64,000 nucleotides of DNA from CAVYHX01 sp963768415 (GTDB lineage: Bacteria; Pseudomonadota; Gammaproteobacteria; UBA9214): positions 104,729 to 168,728 of the forward strand of contig CAVYHX010000016.1 in NCBI GenBank assembly GCA_963768415.1. Direction: 5' to 3'. Position numbers and translations under genes: made by a program. Positions 7,780 through 17,414 of the stretch are shown here, one piece after another. Each line of letters opens with the position of its first letter. The first letter of the stretch is position 1. A model generated the notes under the pieces. The model was not told the DNA's origin and did not search any database. It saw nothing but the letters and a program-made list of their open reading frames with translations.

Positions 7780-8163
7780 ATGCAACAGGAAGTAAAGCTC
7801 GGTTATTTAAAGGTTGCTCTTGTAGTGTTTGGCATGATTTTCATCGCGGGAATCTACGTGATGATGATGTGGGTATGGCCTTCGGGATGGGGCTGGACAC
7901 CACGCCAGCCTGAATACGAGCAGATGATTATGGGGTTTTACGCAACCTTGGGAGTCTTTTTGATTCGTGCTGCGAAAGACCCTTTGGCTAACGCTAGTCT
8001 TATTTGGTTCACGATCTGGTCGAGTATTGTTCACGGTGGAATCATGCTGGTTCAGGCTAGCGTCGATGAGACTGAACGGGCAAATCTGCTGGGCGATATC
8101 CCGGCTTTATTTCTGGTGGCATTTGTCCTCTGGTATCTCATGCCAAGAAGAACCCGGGCGTAG
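7780..8163 (+). CDS. small four-helix membrane protein, DUF6632-like
   Basis: 127 residues, largely hydrophobic, with four probable membrane helices at about 8-30, 48-64, 75-92 and 105-122. The pattern MQQEVKLGYLKVALVVFGMIFIAGIY...WPSGWGW, an MGFYATLGVFLIRAAKDP loop and a terminal IPALFLVAFVLWYL fits the small DUF6632 family as I remember it. The function of that family is unknown to me. The ATG follows GGAGGAATCAC, a good ribosome binding site. It is probably an inner-membrane protein. It may be co-transcribed with the genes on either side, since all point the same way. Confidence 0.65.
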   Translation: MQQEVKLGYLKVALVVFGMIFIAGIYVMMMWVWPSGWGWTPRQPEYEQMIMGFYATLGVFLIRAAKDPLANASLIWFTIWSSIVHGGIMLVQASVDETERANLLGDIPALFLVAFVLWYLMPRRTRA

Positions 8164-8260
8164 AGGGATCAGCTGCTAACAATTTGCTCATTGGAACGCT
8201 GCGCCGCGATAGGGCATGCGGCCATCAGCTCTAACGCCGGTCTTACCGGGGAGAAATGAT

Positions 8261-8824
8261 ATGCCTGCGCGATTGTTTTCGTTCATTGGCGGTGACACAG
8301 GCCTCTGGCGTGTCACCGAAATGGAAGTGATAACCGGGAAGCCACTGCCTGCAGCGATAAGGCTCGAAATCGCTTCTGGCCCGAAGATTCCATCTGCTCC
8401 ACATGCGTCCTGGGTGCTTCGTGGAATAACAAGCAATGAGCGGTATGTGGTTGGCGAGGAAAGGAGTGAAATGGTGGCCAGGCAGCCGGGTCTCGGGCGT
8501 CCCGAGGCAACATTCGGGGCATTGATCCCTATTCGAAAGAACCTGGCCTGGTGGGCGCTCACACAGGACGAACGCCAAAGTATTTTTGAAGATCAGTCTA
8601 GGCACGTCAAAATCGGGCTCCAGTATTTTCCTGCGTTAGCGCGAAGGCTTCATCACTGCCGGGATCTCTCGGAGAATGAGCCGTTCGATTTTCTCACATG
8701 GTTTGAGTACGCACCGGCTGATGAGACGGCGTTCAACAAGCTGCTTGCCGGGTTGCATGCAACAGAGGAGTGGAAGTATGTGGAGCGGGAAGTCGACATC
8801 CGGCTCGTGCGTGAGCAGGCCTGA
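8261..8824 (+). CDS. chlorite-dismutase-like (dimeric Cld clade) protein
   Basis: 187 residues. I chose the ATG at 8261 because it follows GGGGAGAAATGAT; a longer in-frame start at 8216 would add 15 residues with no support. The C-terminal half is diagnostic: ARRLHHCRDLSENEPFDFLT then WFEYAPADETAFNKLLAGLH and EEWKYVEREVDIRLVRE. That pattern is the conserved core of short dimeric chlorite dismutases, heme proteins that turn chlorite into chloride and O2, and of related heme-binding proteins. Length fits the short clade (about 180-190 residues). Whether it is a true chlorite-degrading enzyme cannot be settled from sequence alone. It ends 72 bp from a convergent gene. Confidence 0.7.
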   Translation: MPARLFSFIGGDTGLWRVTEMEVITGKPLPAAIRLEIASGPKIPSAPHASWVLRGITSNERYVVGEERSEMVARQPGLGRPEATFGALIPIRKNLAWWALTQDERQSIFEDQSRHVKIGLQYFPALARRLHHCRDLSENEPFDFLTWFEYAPADETAFNKLLAGLHATEEWKYVEREVDIRLVREQA

Positions 8825-8865
8825 CCCTTTATTGCAACCTGCCATCATGTATAACTATCAACCTG

Positions 8866-8887
8866 CAAGTGCCGTCCCTGGCACTTG
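8866..8887. terminator. possible bidirectional terminator hairpin
   Basis: CAAGTGCC-GTCCCT-GGCACTTG forms a perfect 8-bp stem between the convergent chlorite-dismutase-like and spondin-domain genes. No T-run follows on either strand, so activity as an intrinsic terminator is uncertain. Confidence 0.4.
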
Positions 8888-8895
8888 ACCGGGGC

Positions 8896-9563
8896 TTACC
8901 TGACCCTGCGAATCGTGATCTGCGCGACCGGGTTGCGCCAGTCACGGTCGGCGGGAACCAGGTCGCCAATGCCGTGGATGCCGGCCTGGACATGCACCGT
9001 ACCCTCGCCACCGACGCCCGGGGAGCCGCCTGCGCCGCCGCAGACCGGACCGGGGATGCTGACACACAATTCGTCATTCGGCTCGCTGCCGGCGTCATAA
9101 CCGGGTGATTGATAGGTTACCGTGTCGCGGCCTCTGGGCAGCGCGGCACCACTCAGGGCGAAGAAGGTGTCGTTGGTCGGGATCAGCATGGCGGCGAGGG
9201 TGATCTGGCGTGCGCCCTTTGCACCCGACACCATGATGGTCTTTGATATGACCGGGTTCCAGCAGGCCGTCGACTGTCTGGACCTCGACCACGGCCGGAT
9301 CGTCATCCAGCACGCCGGTCAGCAGATCAGTGGCGCCACCTTCCGCCAGTGCCGCCAGTTCATCACTGGCCGCGTGGCCGACAGCTGAACAGGGGCGGGA
9401 CGCCGGGCCTGTGGCTGGCGACCAGGATCGGCGTGAATGACTGGCCGCGAGTGAGATTGGTCACGGTGACTTCATACATTTTGCCTGCCGCCAGCACGGC
9501 TGTGTTTGCCAGGATGCCGCCAGCGAGTGCCATTATGTACAGAAAAGGTGCTCTTGATTTCAT
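8896..9563 (-). CDS. spondin-domain secreted protein (two frame breaks)
   Basis: The product begins MKSRAPFLYIMALAGGILAN with a signal peptide, then KMYEVTVTNLTRGQSFTPIL, the typical opening of bacterial spondin_N proteins. Frame changes near 9385 and near 9255 are needed to read on through SDELAALAEGGATDLLTGVL, KTIMVSGAKGARQITLAAML and PTNDTFFALSGAALPRGRDT to HGIGDLVPADRDWRNPVAQI and the TAA at 8896-8898. The pieces join in the right order without loss of conserved blocks, so I read this as one gene with sequencing indels. Spondin-domain proteins are secreted; their role in bacteria is not well defined. It neighbours the two-component system on the same strand, 192 bp downstream of it. Confidence 0.7.
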
Positions 9564-9755
9564 GGGGTTAACCTCCGGTGGGTTGTCGATTTATCTGTGG
9601 CTTGCTGCGCTGGCATGGTTCCGGTGAAGCCAGCCATTGTCAGCAGTACCCACTATGACCGGCAACTGTCCCGGCCGGGTCACGAAAATCTAACAAATTG
9701 ATCACGAAAGGCGTGGTAGAGGGGTGACGGTGAATCCAGTGGAGGTATGACTTGT

Positions 9756-11247
9756 TCAGGCACTGACGGCTGTGTGTACCGGCAGGGTGAAATTAAATTC
9801 AGACCCCCGGTTGAGAACACTGCTGACCGAGATCCTGCCGCCATGCAGTTCTACAATGCGCTGCGCAATGGCAAGACCCAGGCCGGCGCCACCGGGGTCG
9901 CCATTGATTGGTGCCGGCTTGCGATAGAAGCGCTCGAAGATATGCGCCAGTTCGTCATCGGCAATACCGCTGCCGGTGTCTTTTACCTTGACAGTGATGT
10001 GGCCACTATCGGCGGCCACCGAGAGATGGATGGTGCCCCCCTGCGGGGTATGTTGCAGGGCGTTGTCGATGAGGTTGTCCAGTACCCGTTCAATCATACC
10101 GATGTCCGCTTCCGCAAACGGCGTATCCGGCGTCATATGCACCTTGAAATCAATGCCTTTTTTACTGGCGGGCAGGCGGAATTTCTGGGTGACATCATGC
10201 ACGAGTTCTGCCAGTGCGAAAGGCTCCGGGTTCGGCTTGATTTCCATCGCATCCAGCTTGGCGAGTTCGAACAGTTCCGCCACCAGCCTGGACAGGTGTT
10301 CAGCATGCCGCCGTGCCGTATCCAGATACTCACGCCGCTCGTTATCATTCAGCCTGGTATCTTTCAGAATCAGGGTCTCCAGATAACCCTGCAAGGATGC
10401 CAGCGGGGTGCGCAGGTCGTGCGACACATTGGCGACCAGCTCGCGGCGCAGGTCATCGGTTTCGCGCAGCCGTTCCATCTGCGCACGGATATGGACGGCC
10501 ATTTCGTAGAAGGAGAGACTGAGCCGGTCTATCTCATCGGAGGCATTTTCCGCGCGCACCGAACAGGACACGGGGGACGAGAAATTCTGACGCCTGAAAT
10601 TTTCCATGCTGTCGCTGAGCGAGCGCAGGCGGCGGGTCAGTACGGCAAACACCAGCAGTCCGGCAAGCAGTGCAAAGGCCAGGGCGGCCCCGATAGCGAG
10701 CGCACCTTCGCGCATGATAAAGCTGCTTTTCAGCAGTCCCGTGATGTGGTCAACCTGCTCACTGCCGAGAATGGCATAGATATATCCCTGGGTAGTGCCC
10801 CCGGACGCAATGGGCGCTACCGAGAACGCCTTCTTCCGGTCCGGGTTGCGCGGATCATCACCCAGTACGGGCAGATTATCCGCACTCGCCATCAGCTTTG
10901 TGCAGCGGCCCCAGCCCGACCCGGTCGCGCTGGACTTTCCCCGGCGCGGCCGAATACGACAGGATGCGGCCATCCGGACCCAGCAGGTAGAACTCCAGTG
11001 AGGGATTGATGATCATGAGGTCGTGAAACAGCCCCTCGAGCCCGGTTTGGTTGACAGCGCCGTCGCGCAGCAGCACATGTTCCTCCACGATGTGCGCAGC
11101 CAGGTCCCGGTTGAGCCGCTGTGCGACCTCCTGCTGGTACATCTGCGCGGTATACAGCGCGGCGATCAGAAAGATGCCGCCGACGATGCAGAACAGGCCG
11201 AACAGGACCAGGGCGAGTTTGGCGTAAAGGGTTCGCAGCATGCGCAT
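9756..11247 (-). CDS. sensor histidine kinase (one frame break)
   Basis: From the ATG at 11247 the protein has a first membrane helix (LALVLFGLFCIVGGIFLIAA) and a periplasmic domain of about 130 residues. The frame changes near 10893 (from GPLHK to LMASADNLPVLG). A second membrane helix (LAIGAALAFALLAGLLVFAV) and HAMP-like linker follow. The H-box is ELVANVSHDLRTPLASLQGY, the N-box RVLDNLIDNALQHT, the G1 box DTGSGIADDE and the G2 box GGAGLGLAIAQRIVELHGG. All kinase motifs are present. Its start overlaps the response-regulator stop as TGATG, so the two are translationally coupled. The signal is unknown. The frame break is inside a conserved reading frame and is probably a sequencing indel. Confidence 0.85.
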
Positions 11248-11963
11248 CAGCCTTGCCGGTGCCCGGGTTCCGTGAACTTGTAGCCGACTCCCCACACCGT
11301 GAGAATGTAACGGGCCTGCGCCGGATCCTGTTCTATCTTTTTGCGCAGGCGGTTGATATGCGAGTTCACGGTATGCTCGTAACCGGTATGACCGTAGCCC
11401 CACACCTGGTTCAACAGGTGTTCGCGGCTGAACACCCGGCCGGGATTACTGGCAAAGAAATACAGCAGGTCGAATTCGCGTGCCGTCAGCTCGACGGGAC
11501 GACCGGCCACGCTGACCTTGCGTCGTGCCGGGTCGATGCCCAGGTCGTTTATCTCGATACATTGTGGTTGCGTATCCGTCTGCGCCTGGCGCGATTGTTC
11601 GGTGCGCCGCAGGATTGCCTTGACCCGGGCCAGTAATTCCATAATGGAAAACGGTTTGGTGAGGTAGTCATCCGCACCCAGTTCCAGTCCCAGCACCCGG
11701 TCCAGTTCCGTGGATTTTGCCGTCAGCATCAGGATAGGCGTGAGATCGTCCGCCGCCCGCAGCTGCCGGCACACTTCCAGCCCGTCGAGGCCGGGCAGCA
11801 TCAGGTCGAGGATCGCCAGGTCATAAGCCCCGCTGCGGGCGCGCGCCAGCCCGCTGCGGCCATCTGCGGCCAGGTCCACCGTGTATGACAGATCCTGCAA
11901 ATGCAGCTCCACCAGGCGGGCTATATCAGGATTGTCCTCGACGACGAGAATGTGGTGGGGCAT
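11247..11963 (-). CDS. OmpR-family response regulator
   Basis: 238 residues. The receiver domain (1-118) has the acidic pair VVEDN, the phospho-acceptor Asp in LAILDLMLPGLDG, the conserved Thr/Ser in LMLTAKS and the Lys in LTKPF. A winged-helix DNA-binding domain (about 135-232) ends with VNSHINRLRKKIE and TVWGVGYKF, typical of OmpR/PhoB proteins. It acts as a cytoplasmic transcription factor controlled by the kinase encoded immediately downstream. Nothing in the flanking DNA identifies its regulon. The 282-bp gap to the divergent ThDP-enzyme gene should hold promoters for both directions, but I could not pick out a convincing one. Confidence 0.9.
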   Translation of the reverse strand: MPHHILVVEDNPDIARLVELHLQDLSYTVDLAADGRSGLARARSGAYDLAILDLMLPGLDGLEVCRQLRAADDLTPILMLTAKSTELDRVLGLELGADDYLTKPFSIMELLARVKAILRRTEQSRQAQTDTQPQCIEINDLGIDPARRKVSVAGRPVELTAREFDLLYFFASNPGRVFSREHLLNQVWGYGHTGYEHTVNSHINRLRKKIEQDPAQARYILTVWGVGYKFTEPGHRQG

Positions 11964-12245
11964 GTGTTAGCATCCGTGGTAACTGGCTGTTGCGACAGGT
12001 TTTCGGGGTCCTGTTCTATTGTAGTGATGACCTGTAACAAAAGTATCACGTGACGGTAAATCCACTGTTATATGCAGCCGGTCCGGACCAGTGACGATAA
12101 TCGGAACCGTCCATGACAGCGGATGTCATCTGTTTGAGAGTCCATCGAGGGGTAAAAGTTTCGTCGTGCGGCCAATTTGGCCGGCTGGAATAGAATCAAC
12201 TGTCAGGAATTTGTATAAAGCCAAATCTCGCGAGGAGCCATCTGG

Positions 12246-13899
12246 ATGAAAGCATCGGATCTGTTTGTGAAGTGTCTGGAAGAAGAAGGGATCGAGTACA
12301 TCTTCGGCGTGCCGGGTGAAGAAAATGCCGACTTCATGATGTCGCTGGAGAAGTCGGACAAGATTCGCTTCATCCTGACACGCCACGAGCAGGGTGCCGC
12401 GTTTATGGCCGAGATCTACGGTCGCCTGACCGGAAATCCGGCCGGTTGCCTGGGTACGCTCGGCCCGGGCGCGACCAATCTGATTACCGGTGTCGCCGAC
12501 GCCAACATGGACCGGGCGCCGCTGCTGGCACTGACCGGGCAGGGGGCCTCGACACGGCTGCACAAGGAGTCGCACCAGATCATGGATGTGGTGGCCATGT
12601 TCGAGCCGGTCACCAAGTGGGCGATGACGGTGCTGCACCCGGACAATATTCCGGAGATCGTGCGCAAGGCCGTGCGCGTAGCGCGTACCGAAAAACCGGG
12701 CGCCTGCCTGATCGAGCTGCCCGAGGACATCGCCAAGCTCGAACACCACGACCAAACCGCTGCAGGCGAAACGTTTCCGGCGCCCGGTGGCCGATGACAA
12801 GATCGTCGACCAGGCCTTTGAGCTGATTCGCAATGCAACGCGCCCGTACATCATTGCCGGCAATGGCTGTATTCGCAAGCGTGCCAGCAAGCAGCTGCGC
12901 ATCCTGGCGGAGAAGACCGGTATCGGCATCGTCAATACCTTCATGGCGAAAGGCTGTGTCGACATGGACGCCGACTATTGCCTGTTCACTATCGGCCTGC
13001 AGACCAAGGATGTGGTCGAGTTCGGGCTGGATTATGCGGACCTGGTCATCACGCTGGGCTACGACATGGTCGAGTATCACCCGCGGCTCTGGAATTCCAA
13101 CGACGACAAGGAGATCATCCACGCCGATTTCCTGCCGGCGGAGATCGACGCCCACTATCATCCGGGTACCGAGCTCGTCGGCGACCTGGCGCATACCCTG
13201 TGGATGCTGAACGAACGCATCGACGCTGCCGGTGGATTGTCGTTCGATACGACATTGCAGGCGGAGGCGCGCCGGAATATGCTGGAGGACTTCGCTGTGC
13301 ACAAGGACGATGACACAACGGGTTCGATCCGGCCCCAGAAGGTGTTGTGGGACGTACGCCAGGCCATGGGCCCGCATGACATCCTGCTCTCCGATGTCGG
13401 CGCGCACAAGATGTGGATCGCGCGTTACTACCAGTGCCACGAACCGAACACCTGCCTGATCCCGAACGGCTTCTGCTCCATGGGATTTGCCCTGCCGGGT
13501 GCGATCGCCGCCAACCTGGTCCACCCGGAGCTGAAGTCGATGGCGATCTGCGGCGACGCCGGGTTTCTGATGAACGTGCAGGAAATGGAGACCGCGCGCC
13601 GTCTCAATTCCAATATCACCGTCATGGTCTGGGAAGACCATGCCTACGGCCTGATCGCCTGGAAACAGGAAGCGGAGTTCGGTCACCATACCGACCTGGC
13701 GTTCGGTAATCCCGACTGGATGCAACTGGCAGCGGCATTCGGCTGGCACGGTCACCGGGTCGAGAACAGCCGCGAACTGGCCGGCGTGCTTGACCAGGCG
13801 CTGCAAGAGAAAGGTCCGAGTCTGGTTGTGGTGCCCATCGATTACCGCGAAAACATGCTGCTGACCAACCGTCTCGGCGCATTGGTCTGCACGGATTAG
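12246..13899 (+). CDS. ThDP-dependent enzyme, acetolactate synthase large-subunit-like (one frame break)
   Basis: The N-terminal half (from ATG 12246, after CGCGAGGAGCC) has FGVPGEENADFMMSLE, the catalytic Glu in TRHEQGAAFMAEIYGR and LGPGATNLITGVADANMDRA. A frame change near 12740 is required to read TTTKPLQAKRFRRPVADDK into the central domain. The C-terminal ThDP/Mg domain includes MGFALPGAIAANLVHPELKS, the GDAGFLMNVQE metal/ThDP signature and WEDHAYGLIAWKQEAEFG. The overall length of about 550 residues is normal. The family joins 2-oxo acid units, most often two pyruvates to acetolactate. No small regulatory subunit gene is adjacent; instead an aldehyde dehydrogenase follows after 8 bp. This suggests a catabolic carboligase or decarboxylase rather than branched-chain amino acid synthesis. 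Substrate is unassigned. Confidence 0.8.
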
Positions 13900-13907
13900 A
13901 GGGTCCT

Positions 13908-15347
13908 ATGACGCAACACATTGAACTGATGATTCCGGGGGCAGAGTCGGGCGCCGCGCCGCTCAAGGTGCATGCACCCTATGACAACGAACTGCTGGCC
14001 ACGGTCGATACGGCAGACGCCGCGGCTGTCGAGCAGGCGCTGACAACGGCCTATGCGCTGTTTCGCAACCGCAAGACCTGGCTTTCCAGGGCCGAGCGTA
14101 TCGATATCCTGCACAACACGGCCGCTTTAATGCGTGCGCAGCGCGATGAACTGGCGCTGGCCGCTGCGGCGGAGGGCGGCAAGCCGCTGATGGATTCCCG
14201 GGTCGAGGTCGACCGGGCCATCGACGGTATCGACAACTGTATCGAATGCCTGCGCACCAGTGCCGGACGCGAGATCCCGATGGGGATCAACGCGGCCTCA
14301 ATGGGCCGCCTTGCCGTGACGCAGCATGAACCCATCGGGGTCGTAGTGGCAGTGAGTGCCTTCAATCATCCCCTGAATCTCATCGTGCACCAGGTCGGGC
14401 CGGCACTGGCCGCCGGGTGCCCGGTAATTGTAAAACCGGCGCAAGACACGCCGCTGTCCTGTTTCAGGCTTGTCGAGTTGTTGCGCGCGGCCGGTCTGCC
14501 GGATGCATGGTGCCAGCCACTGGTAGTGGCTGATCTCGATGTGGCAACCCAACTGGTGACGGATCAGCGCGTGGGCTTTTTCAGCTTCATCGGCAGTGCA
14601 CGGGTGGGCTGGATGCTGCGTTCGAAGCTGGCACCCGGTACGCGCTGTGCGCTGGAACACGGGGGAGTGGCGCCGGTCATTGTGACGGAAGATGCCGATC
14701 TGGACGCGGCATTGCCGTTGCTGACCAAGGGCGGCTTCTACCATGCCGGTCAGGTCTGTGTGTCGGTGCAGCGTGTCTTCTGCCACCAGACCATTGCGCA
14801 CCGGGTCGCCGAGGGTCTTGCCGGGCTGGCGAACAAGCTGGTCGTTGGCGATCCGGTAAATGCGAAGACCGAGGTTGGGCCGCTGATCCGCACGGCGGAG
14901 GTCACGCGGGTACACGCGTGGGTTACACAGGCTGTCGAGCTCGGGGCAAAACTGCTGTGTGGCGGCAAGGCCCTGTCGAAGAGCTGTTATGCACCGACGG
15001 TCCTGCTGAATCCACCGCACGATGCGGACGTGTCGCAACAGGAGATCTTCGGCCCGGTAGTCTGCGTGTACAGCTACGCAACTGTGGATGAAGCCATTGC
15101 CTGGGCCAACCTGTTGCCCTTCGCCTTTCAGGCCGCGGTCTTTACCGACCGGCTCGACACGGCCCTGCATTGTTACCGCAACCTGGACGCCTCCGCGGTG
15201 ATGGTCAACGACCACACCGCGTTCCGTGTCGACTGGATGCCCTTCGCCGGCCTGCGCCAGTCCGGTCTGGGAACCGGCGGTATCCCCTACACCTTCCACG
15301 ATGTGCAGGTCGAGAAGATGCTGGTCGTTAAATCCGCCGCCCTTTAA
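13908..15347 (+). CDS. NAD(P)-dependent aldehyde dehydrogenase family protein
   Basis: 479 residues. The catalytic Glu lies in ALEHGGVAPVIV and the catalytic Cys in AGQVCVSVQRVF. The cofactor-binding region includes SAFNHPLNLIVHQVGPALAA and VKPAQDTPLS, and the C-terminus has EIFGPVVCVYSY and MPFAGLRQSGLGTGG. The length is normal for the family. It begins 8 bp after the ThDP enzyme, so the two are one operon. A likely pathway is formation of an aldehyde by the ThDP enzyme and its oxidation here, but the substrate cannot be read from the sequence. It is followed at once by a repeat element bounded by inverted repeats. Confidence 0.88.
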   Translation: MTQHIELMIPGAESGAAPLKVHAPYDNELLATVDTADAAAVEQALTTAYALFRNRKTWLSRAERIDILHNTAALMRAQRDELALAAAAEGGKPLMDSRVEVDRAIDGIDNCIECLRTSAGREIPMGINAASMGRLAVTQHEPIGVVVAVSAFNHPLNLIVHQVGPALAAGCPVIVKPAQDTPLSCFRLVELLRAAGLPDAWCQPLVVADLDVATQLVTDQRVGFFSFIGSARVGWMLRSKLAPGTRCALEHGGVAPVIVTEDADLDAALPLLTKGGFYHAGQVCVSVQRVFCHQTIAHRVAEGLAGLANKLVVGDPVNAKTEVGPLIRTAEVTRVHAWVTQAVELGAKLLCGGKALSKSCYAPTVLLNPPHDADVSQQEIFGPVVCVYSYATVDEAIAWANLLPFAFQAAVFTDRLDTALHCYRNLDASAVMVNDHTAFRVDWMPFAGLRQSGLGTGGIPYTFHDVQVEKMLVVKSAAL

Positions 15348-15352
15348 ATTAC

Positions 15353-15859
15353 GGGGACAGTATATTTAATTCCAGATCCGTAGGGCGCAATAGCGCAGCG
15401 TATTGCGCCGCATGCCACCGCCGGGACAATAGTCATAACTCACAGGTTGTAGATCCGTAGGGCGCAATAGCGCAGCGTATTGCGCCGCATGCCACCGCCG
15501 GGACAATAGTCATAACTCACAGGTTGTAGATCCGTAGGGCGCAATAGCGCAGCGTATTGCGCCGCATGCCACCGCCGGGACAATAGTCATAACTCACAGG
15601 TTGTAGATCCGTAGGGCGCAATAGCGCAGCGTATTGCGCCGCATGCCAACACCGGGACAATAATCATAACTCACAGGTTGTAGATCCGTAGGGCGCAATA
15701 GCGCAGCGTATTGCGCCGCATGCCAACACCGGGACAATAGTCATATCTCACAGGTTGTAGATCCGTAGGGCGCAATAGCGCAGCGTATTGCGCCGCATGC
15801 TGGAAGTTACGGGGGCCTCGAATTTCAGTGATAGAGCTGGTATTAAATATACTGTCCCC
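15353..15859. mobile_element. MITE-like element: terminal inverted repeats around a 77-bp tandem array
   Basis: The left end GGGGACAGTATATTTAAT (15353-15370) and the right end ATTAAATATACTGTCCCC (15842-15859) are perfect 18-bp inverted repeats. Extended by three bases they match at 20 of 21. A TAC trinucleotide flanks both sides and may be a short target duplication. Inside are six copies of a 77-bp unit starting GATCCGTAGGGCGCAATAGC at 15375, 15452, 15529, 15606, 15683 and 15760. No transposase is encoded inside, so this would be a non-autonomous element. The right end lies at the mgtE stop codon. Comparable ends occur near Y1/RAYT-type transposases in other gammaproteobacteria as I recall; that link is inference. 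Confidence 0.7.
15375..15800. repeat. six tandem 77-bp REP-like repeats
   Basis: Each unit has the palindrome GGCGCAATAGCGCAGCGTAT-TGCGCC followed by a spacer containing GGGACAATAGTCATAACTCA and CAGGTTGTA. Units 1-3 read GCCACCGCC and units 4-5 read GCCAACACC in the same place, so the array has diverged slightly. The same palindrome occurs singly at 17307-17342 and, inverted, four times at 26546-26830. Confidence 0.9.
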
Positions 15860-17244
15860 TACAACAGTAAATACGGCATAAACAGCGTTGCCAGACTCAA
15901 CACCAGGAAGAAGCCGGCCATGTCGGTGACGGTGGTCAGCAGCGGCCCGGACGCGACGGCGGGATCGACGCCAAATCGTTTCAGCAGCAGGGGCACGGTG
16001 CCGCCGATGGAAACGGCGATCATCGTATTGGCCGCCAGCGCCAGCCCGATGACCAGGCCGAGGTAGGGGCTGCCTTTCCAGAGCCATGCGACGATCCCGA
16101 TCATGATGCCCAGCACGATACCGTTGATGACCCCGACGGTAATCTCCTTCCTCCAGACATGAAAAAGATCGGCCGGTCGCGCCAGTCCCAGCGCCAGCTC
16201 GCGCATGCTTACTCCGACCGCCTGGTTGCCGGAACAGCCGCTCATATCGGAGACCATGGGCAGGAAGACCGCGATGGCGATGACTGCGGCCAGGGTCTCC
16301 TCGTAGGCGGAGATGACGCTGGCCGCGATGATGTTCAGGACGATGTTCGAGCTCAGCCAGGCCAGCCTGCGCCTGGAACGAAACCAGGTGGGCATCGAGC
16401 GCAGTTCGTCGCTCATGCGCTGGCGTGACAGGCTGTCCTGCTCGGACCGCTTGAGTGCGGCCTCGGCAACCGCAACACGGGAGACGACGCCCAGCGGACT
16501 GCCCAGGTCATCGACCACCGGTATGCCGAGGAACGGATATTCTTCGAACAGGTCTTCCAGATCTTCCTGTGAGATATCCGGTGTCACTGTCAGCGGTACC
16601 GACATGATCTCGGCGAGGGCAACCGCGCGCCGGCTGGTCAGCAAGCCGCGCAATGACACGACGCCAACCAGCCGCCCGTCCGTATCGATGACATACGGGT
16701 GTTGTCCCCGGTAACGCTCGAAATCCTCGTCACCCCGCGCCATACGCTGCAGCACCGCACCGACCGTCTCTGTGACAGGGAAAGAAAAGATATCCAGCTC
16801 CATGAGTCCGCCGGCGCTGTCCGGTTCGAACTCTGCCAGTCTGCGCACACCGGCGGCCTCGTCCGGGTCCATCTTCGAGAGGATCGCTTCGGCCTCATCT
16901 GTCTCCAGCTCGGTGACGATATCCGCCTGGGTGTCGCTTGGAAGCTCGTCCATGATCTTCGCCGCCACCGACGACTCAAGTCCTTCGATCAGGGACACTG
17001 CAAGATCTTCGGGTGCATCATCAACCAGGTTGGCTGCTGCTTCCGCCGTTATCAGTGACACCACCCGGTCCCGCTCTTGCGTATGCAGACGCGAGACATG
17101 ACGCAGGGCATCCTGGGTCGAAATCGATTCCACGATCTCGGTGAGCCGCTCGCCATCCGCACTTTCGAGTGCCTCTTCAAGGGCTCCCCTGATATTTTTT
17201 TCCTCGAGTGCTGTTTCTTCGTTGTTATCGTCGATGTCTTTCAT
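15859..17244 (-). CDS. mgtE: magnesium transporter MgtE
   Basis: 461 residues. The N-terminal part (about 20-135) is the acidic helical MgtE N domain, with ADIVTELETDEAEAILSKMD and PDSAGGLME. Two CBS motifs follow (about 140-260: GQHPYVIDTDGRLVGVVSLR, YPFLGIPVVDDLGSPLGVVS). Five membrane helices fill the C-terminal region, including FLPMVSDMSGCSGNQAVGVS, the selectivity/pore segment of this family, and VASGPLLTTVTDMAGFF. MgtE is an inner-membrane Mg2+ channel gated by its cytoplasmic Mg2+-sensing domains. Length is normal and the frame is unbroken. Its stop codon (15859-15861) touches the right inverted repeat of the adjacent MITE-like element. Confidence 0.92.
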   Translation of the reverse strand: MKDIDDNNEETALEEKNIRGALEEALESADGERLTEIVESISTQDALRHVSRLHTQERDRVVSLITAEAAANLVDDAPEDLAVSLIEGLESSVAAKIMDELPSDTQADIVTELETDEAEAILSKMDPDEAAGVRRLAEFEPDSAGGLMELDIFSFPVTETVGAVLQRMARGDEDFERYRGQHPYVIDTDGRLVGVVSLRGLLTSRRAVALAEIMSVPLTVTPDISQEDLEDLFEEYPFLGIPVVDDLGSPLGVVSRVAVAEAALKRSEQDSLSRQRMSDELRSMPTWFRSRRRLAWLSSNIVLNIIAASVISAYEETLAAVIAIAVFLPMVSDMSGCSGNQAVGVSMRELALGLARPADLFHVWRKEITVGVINGIVLGIMIGIVAWLWKGSPYLGLVIGLALAANTMIAVSIGGTVPLLLKRFGVDPAVASGPLLTTVTDMAGFFLVLSLATLFMPYLLL

Positions 17245-17303
17245 GGGTGTGCTTTCCTGTTAATGGCACTTGTCACGATGGTGTCAGCCACGTAGCCACG
17301 TAG

Positions 17304-17342
17304 CCACGTAGGGCGCAATAGCGCAGCGTATTGCGCCGCATG
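17304..17342. repeat. single REP-like palindrome
   Basis: A lone copy of CGTAGGGCGCAATAGCGCAG followed by CGTATTGCGCCGCATG, the same unit as the 77-bp array near 15.4 kb, lies between mgtE and the thiamine-binding-type gene. It is preceded by a small triplication of AGCCACGT. Confidence 0.85.
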
Positions 17343-17414
17343 TTTAAGCCAGGGGAGAGGTTATCGCCCGCAGGCAGGGGTTAATGAAATGTATTCCCAG
17401 CCTGCGGGCTAGCA

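Noticed and set aside
9747..11009. 420-codon plus-strand open frame
   Set aside because: It is antisense to the histidine kinase gene, whose motifs and composition are clear; no family pattern in the plus-strand peptide.
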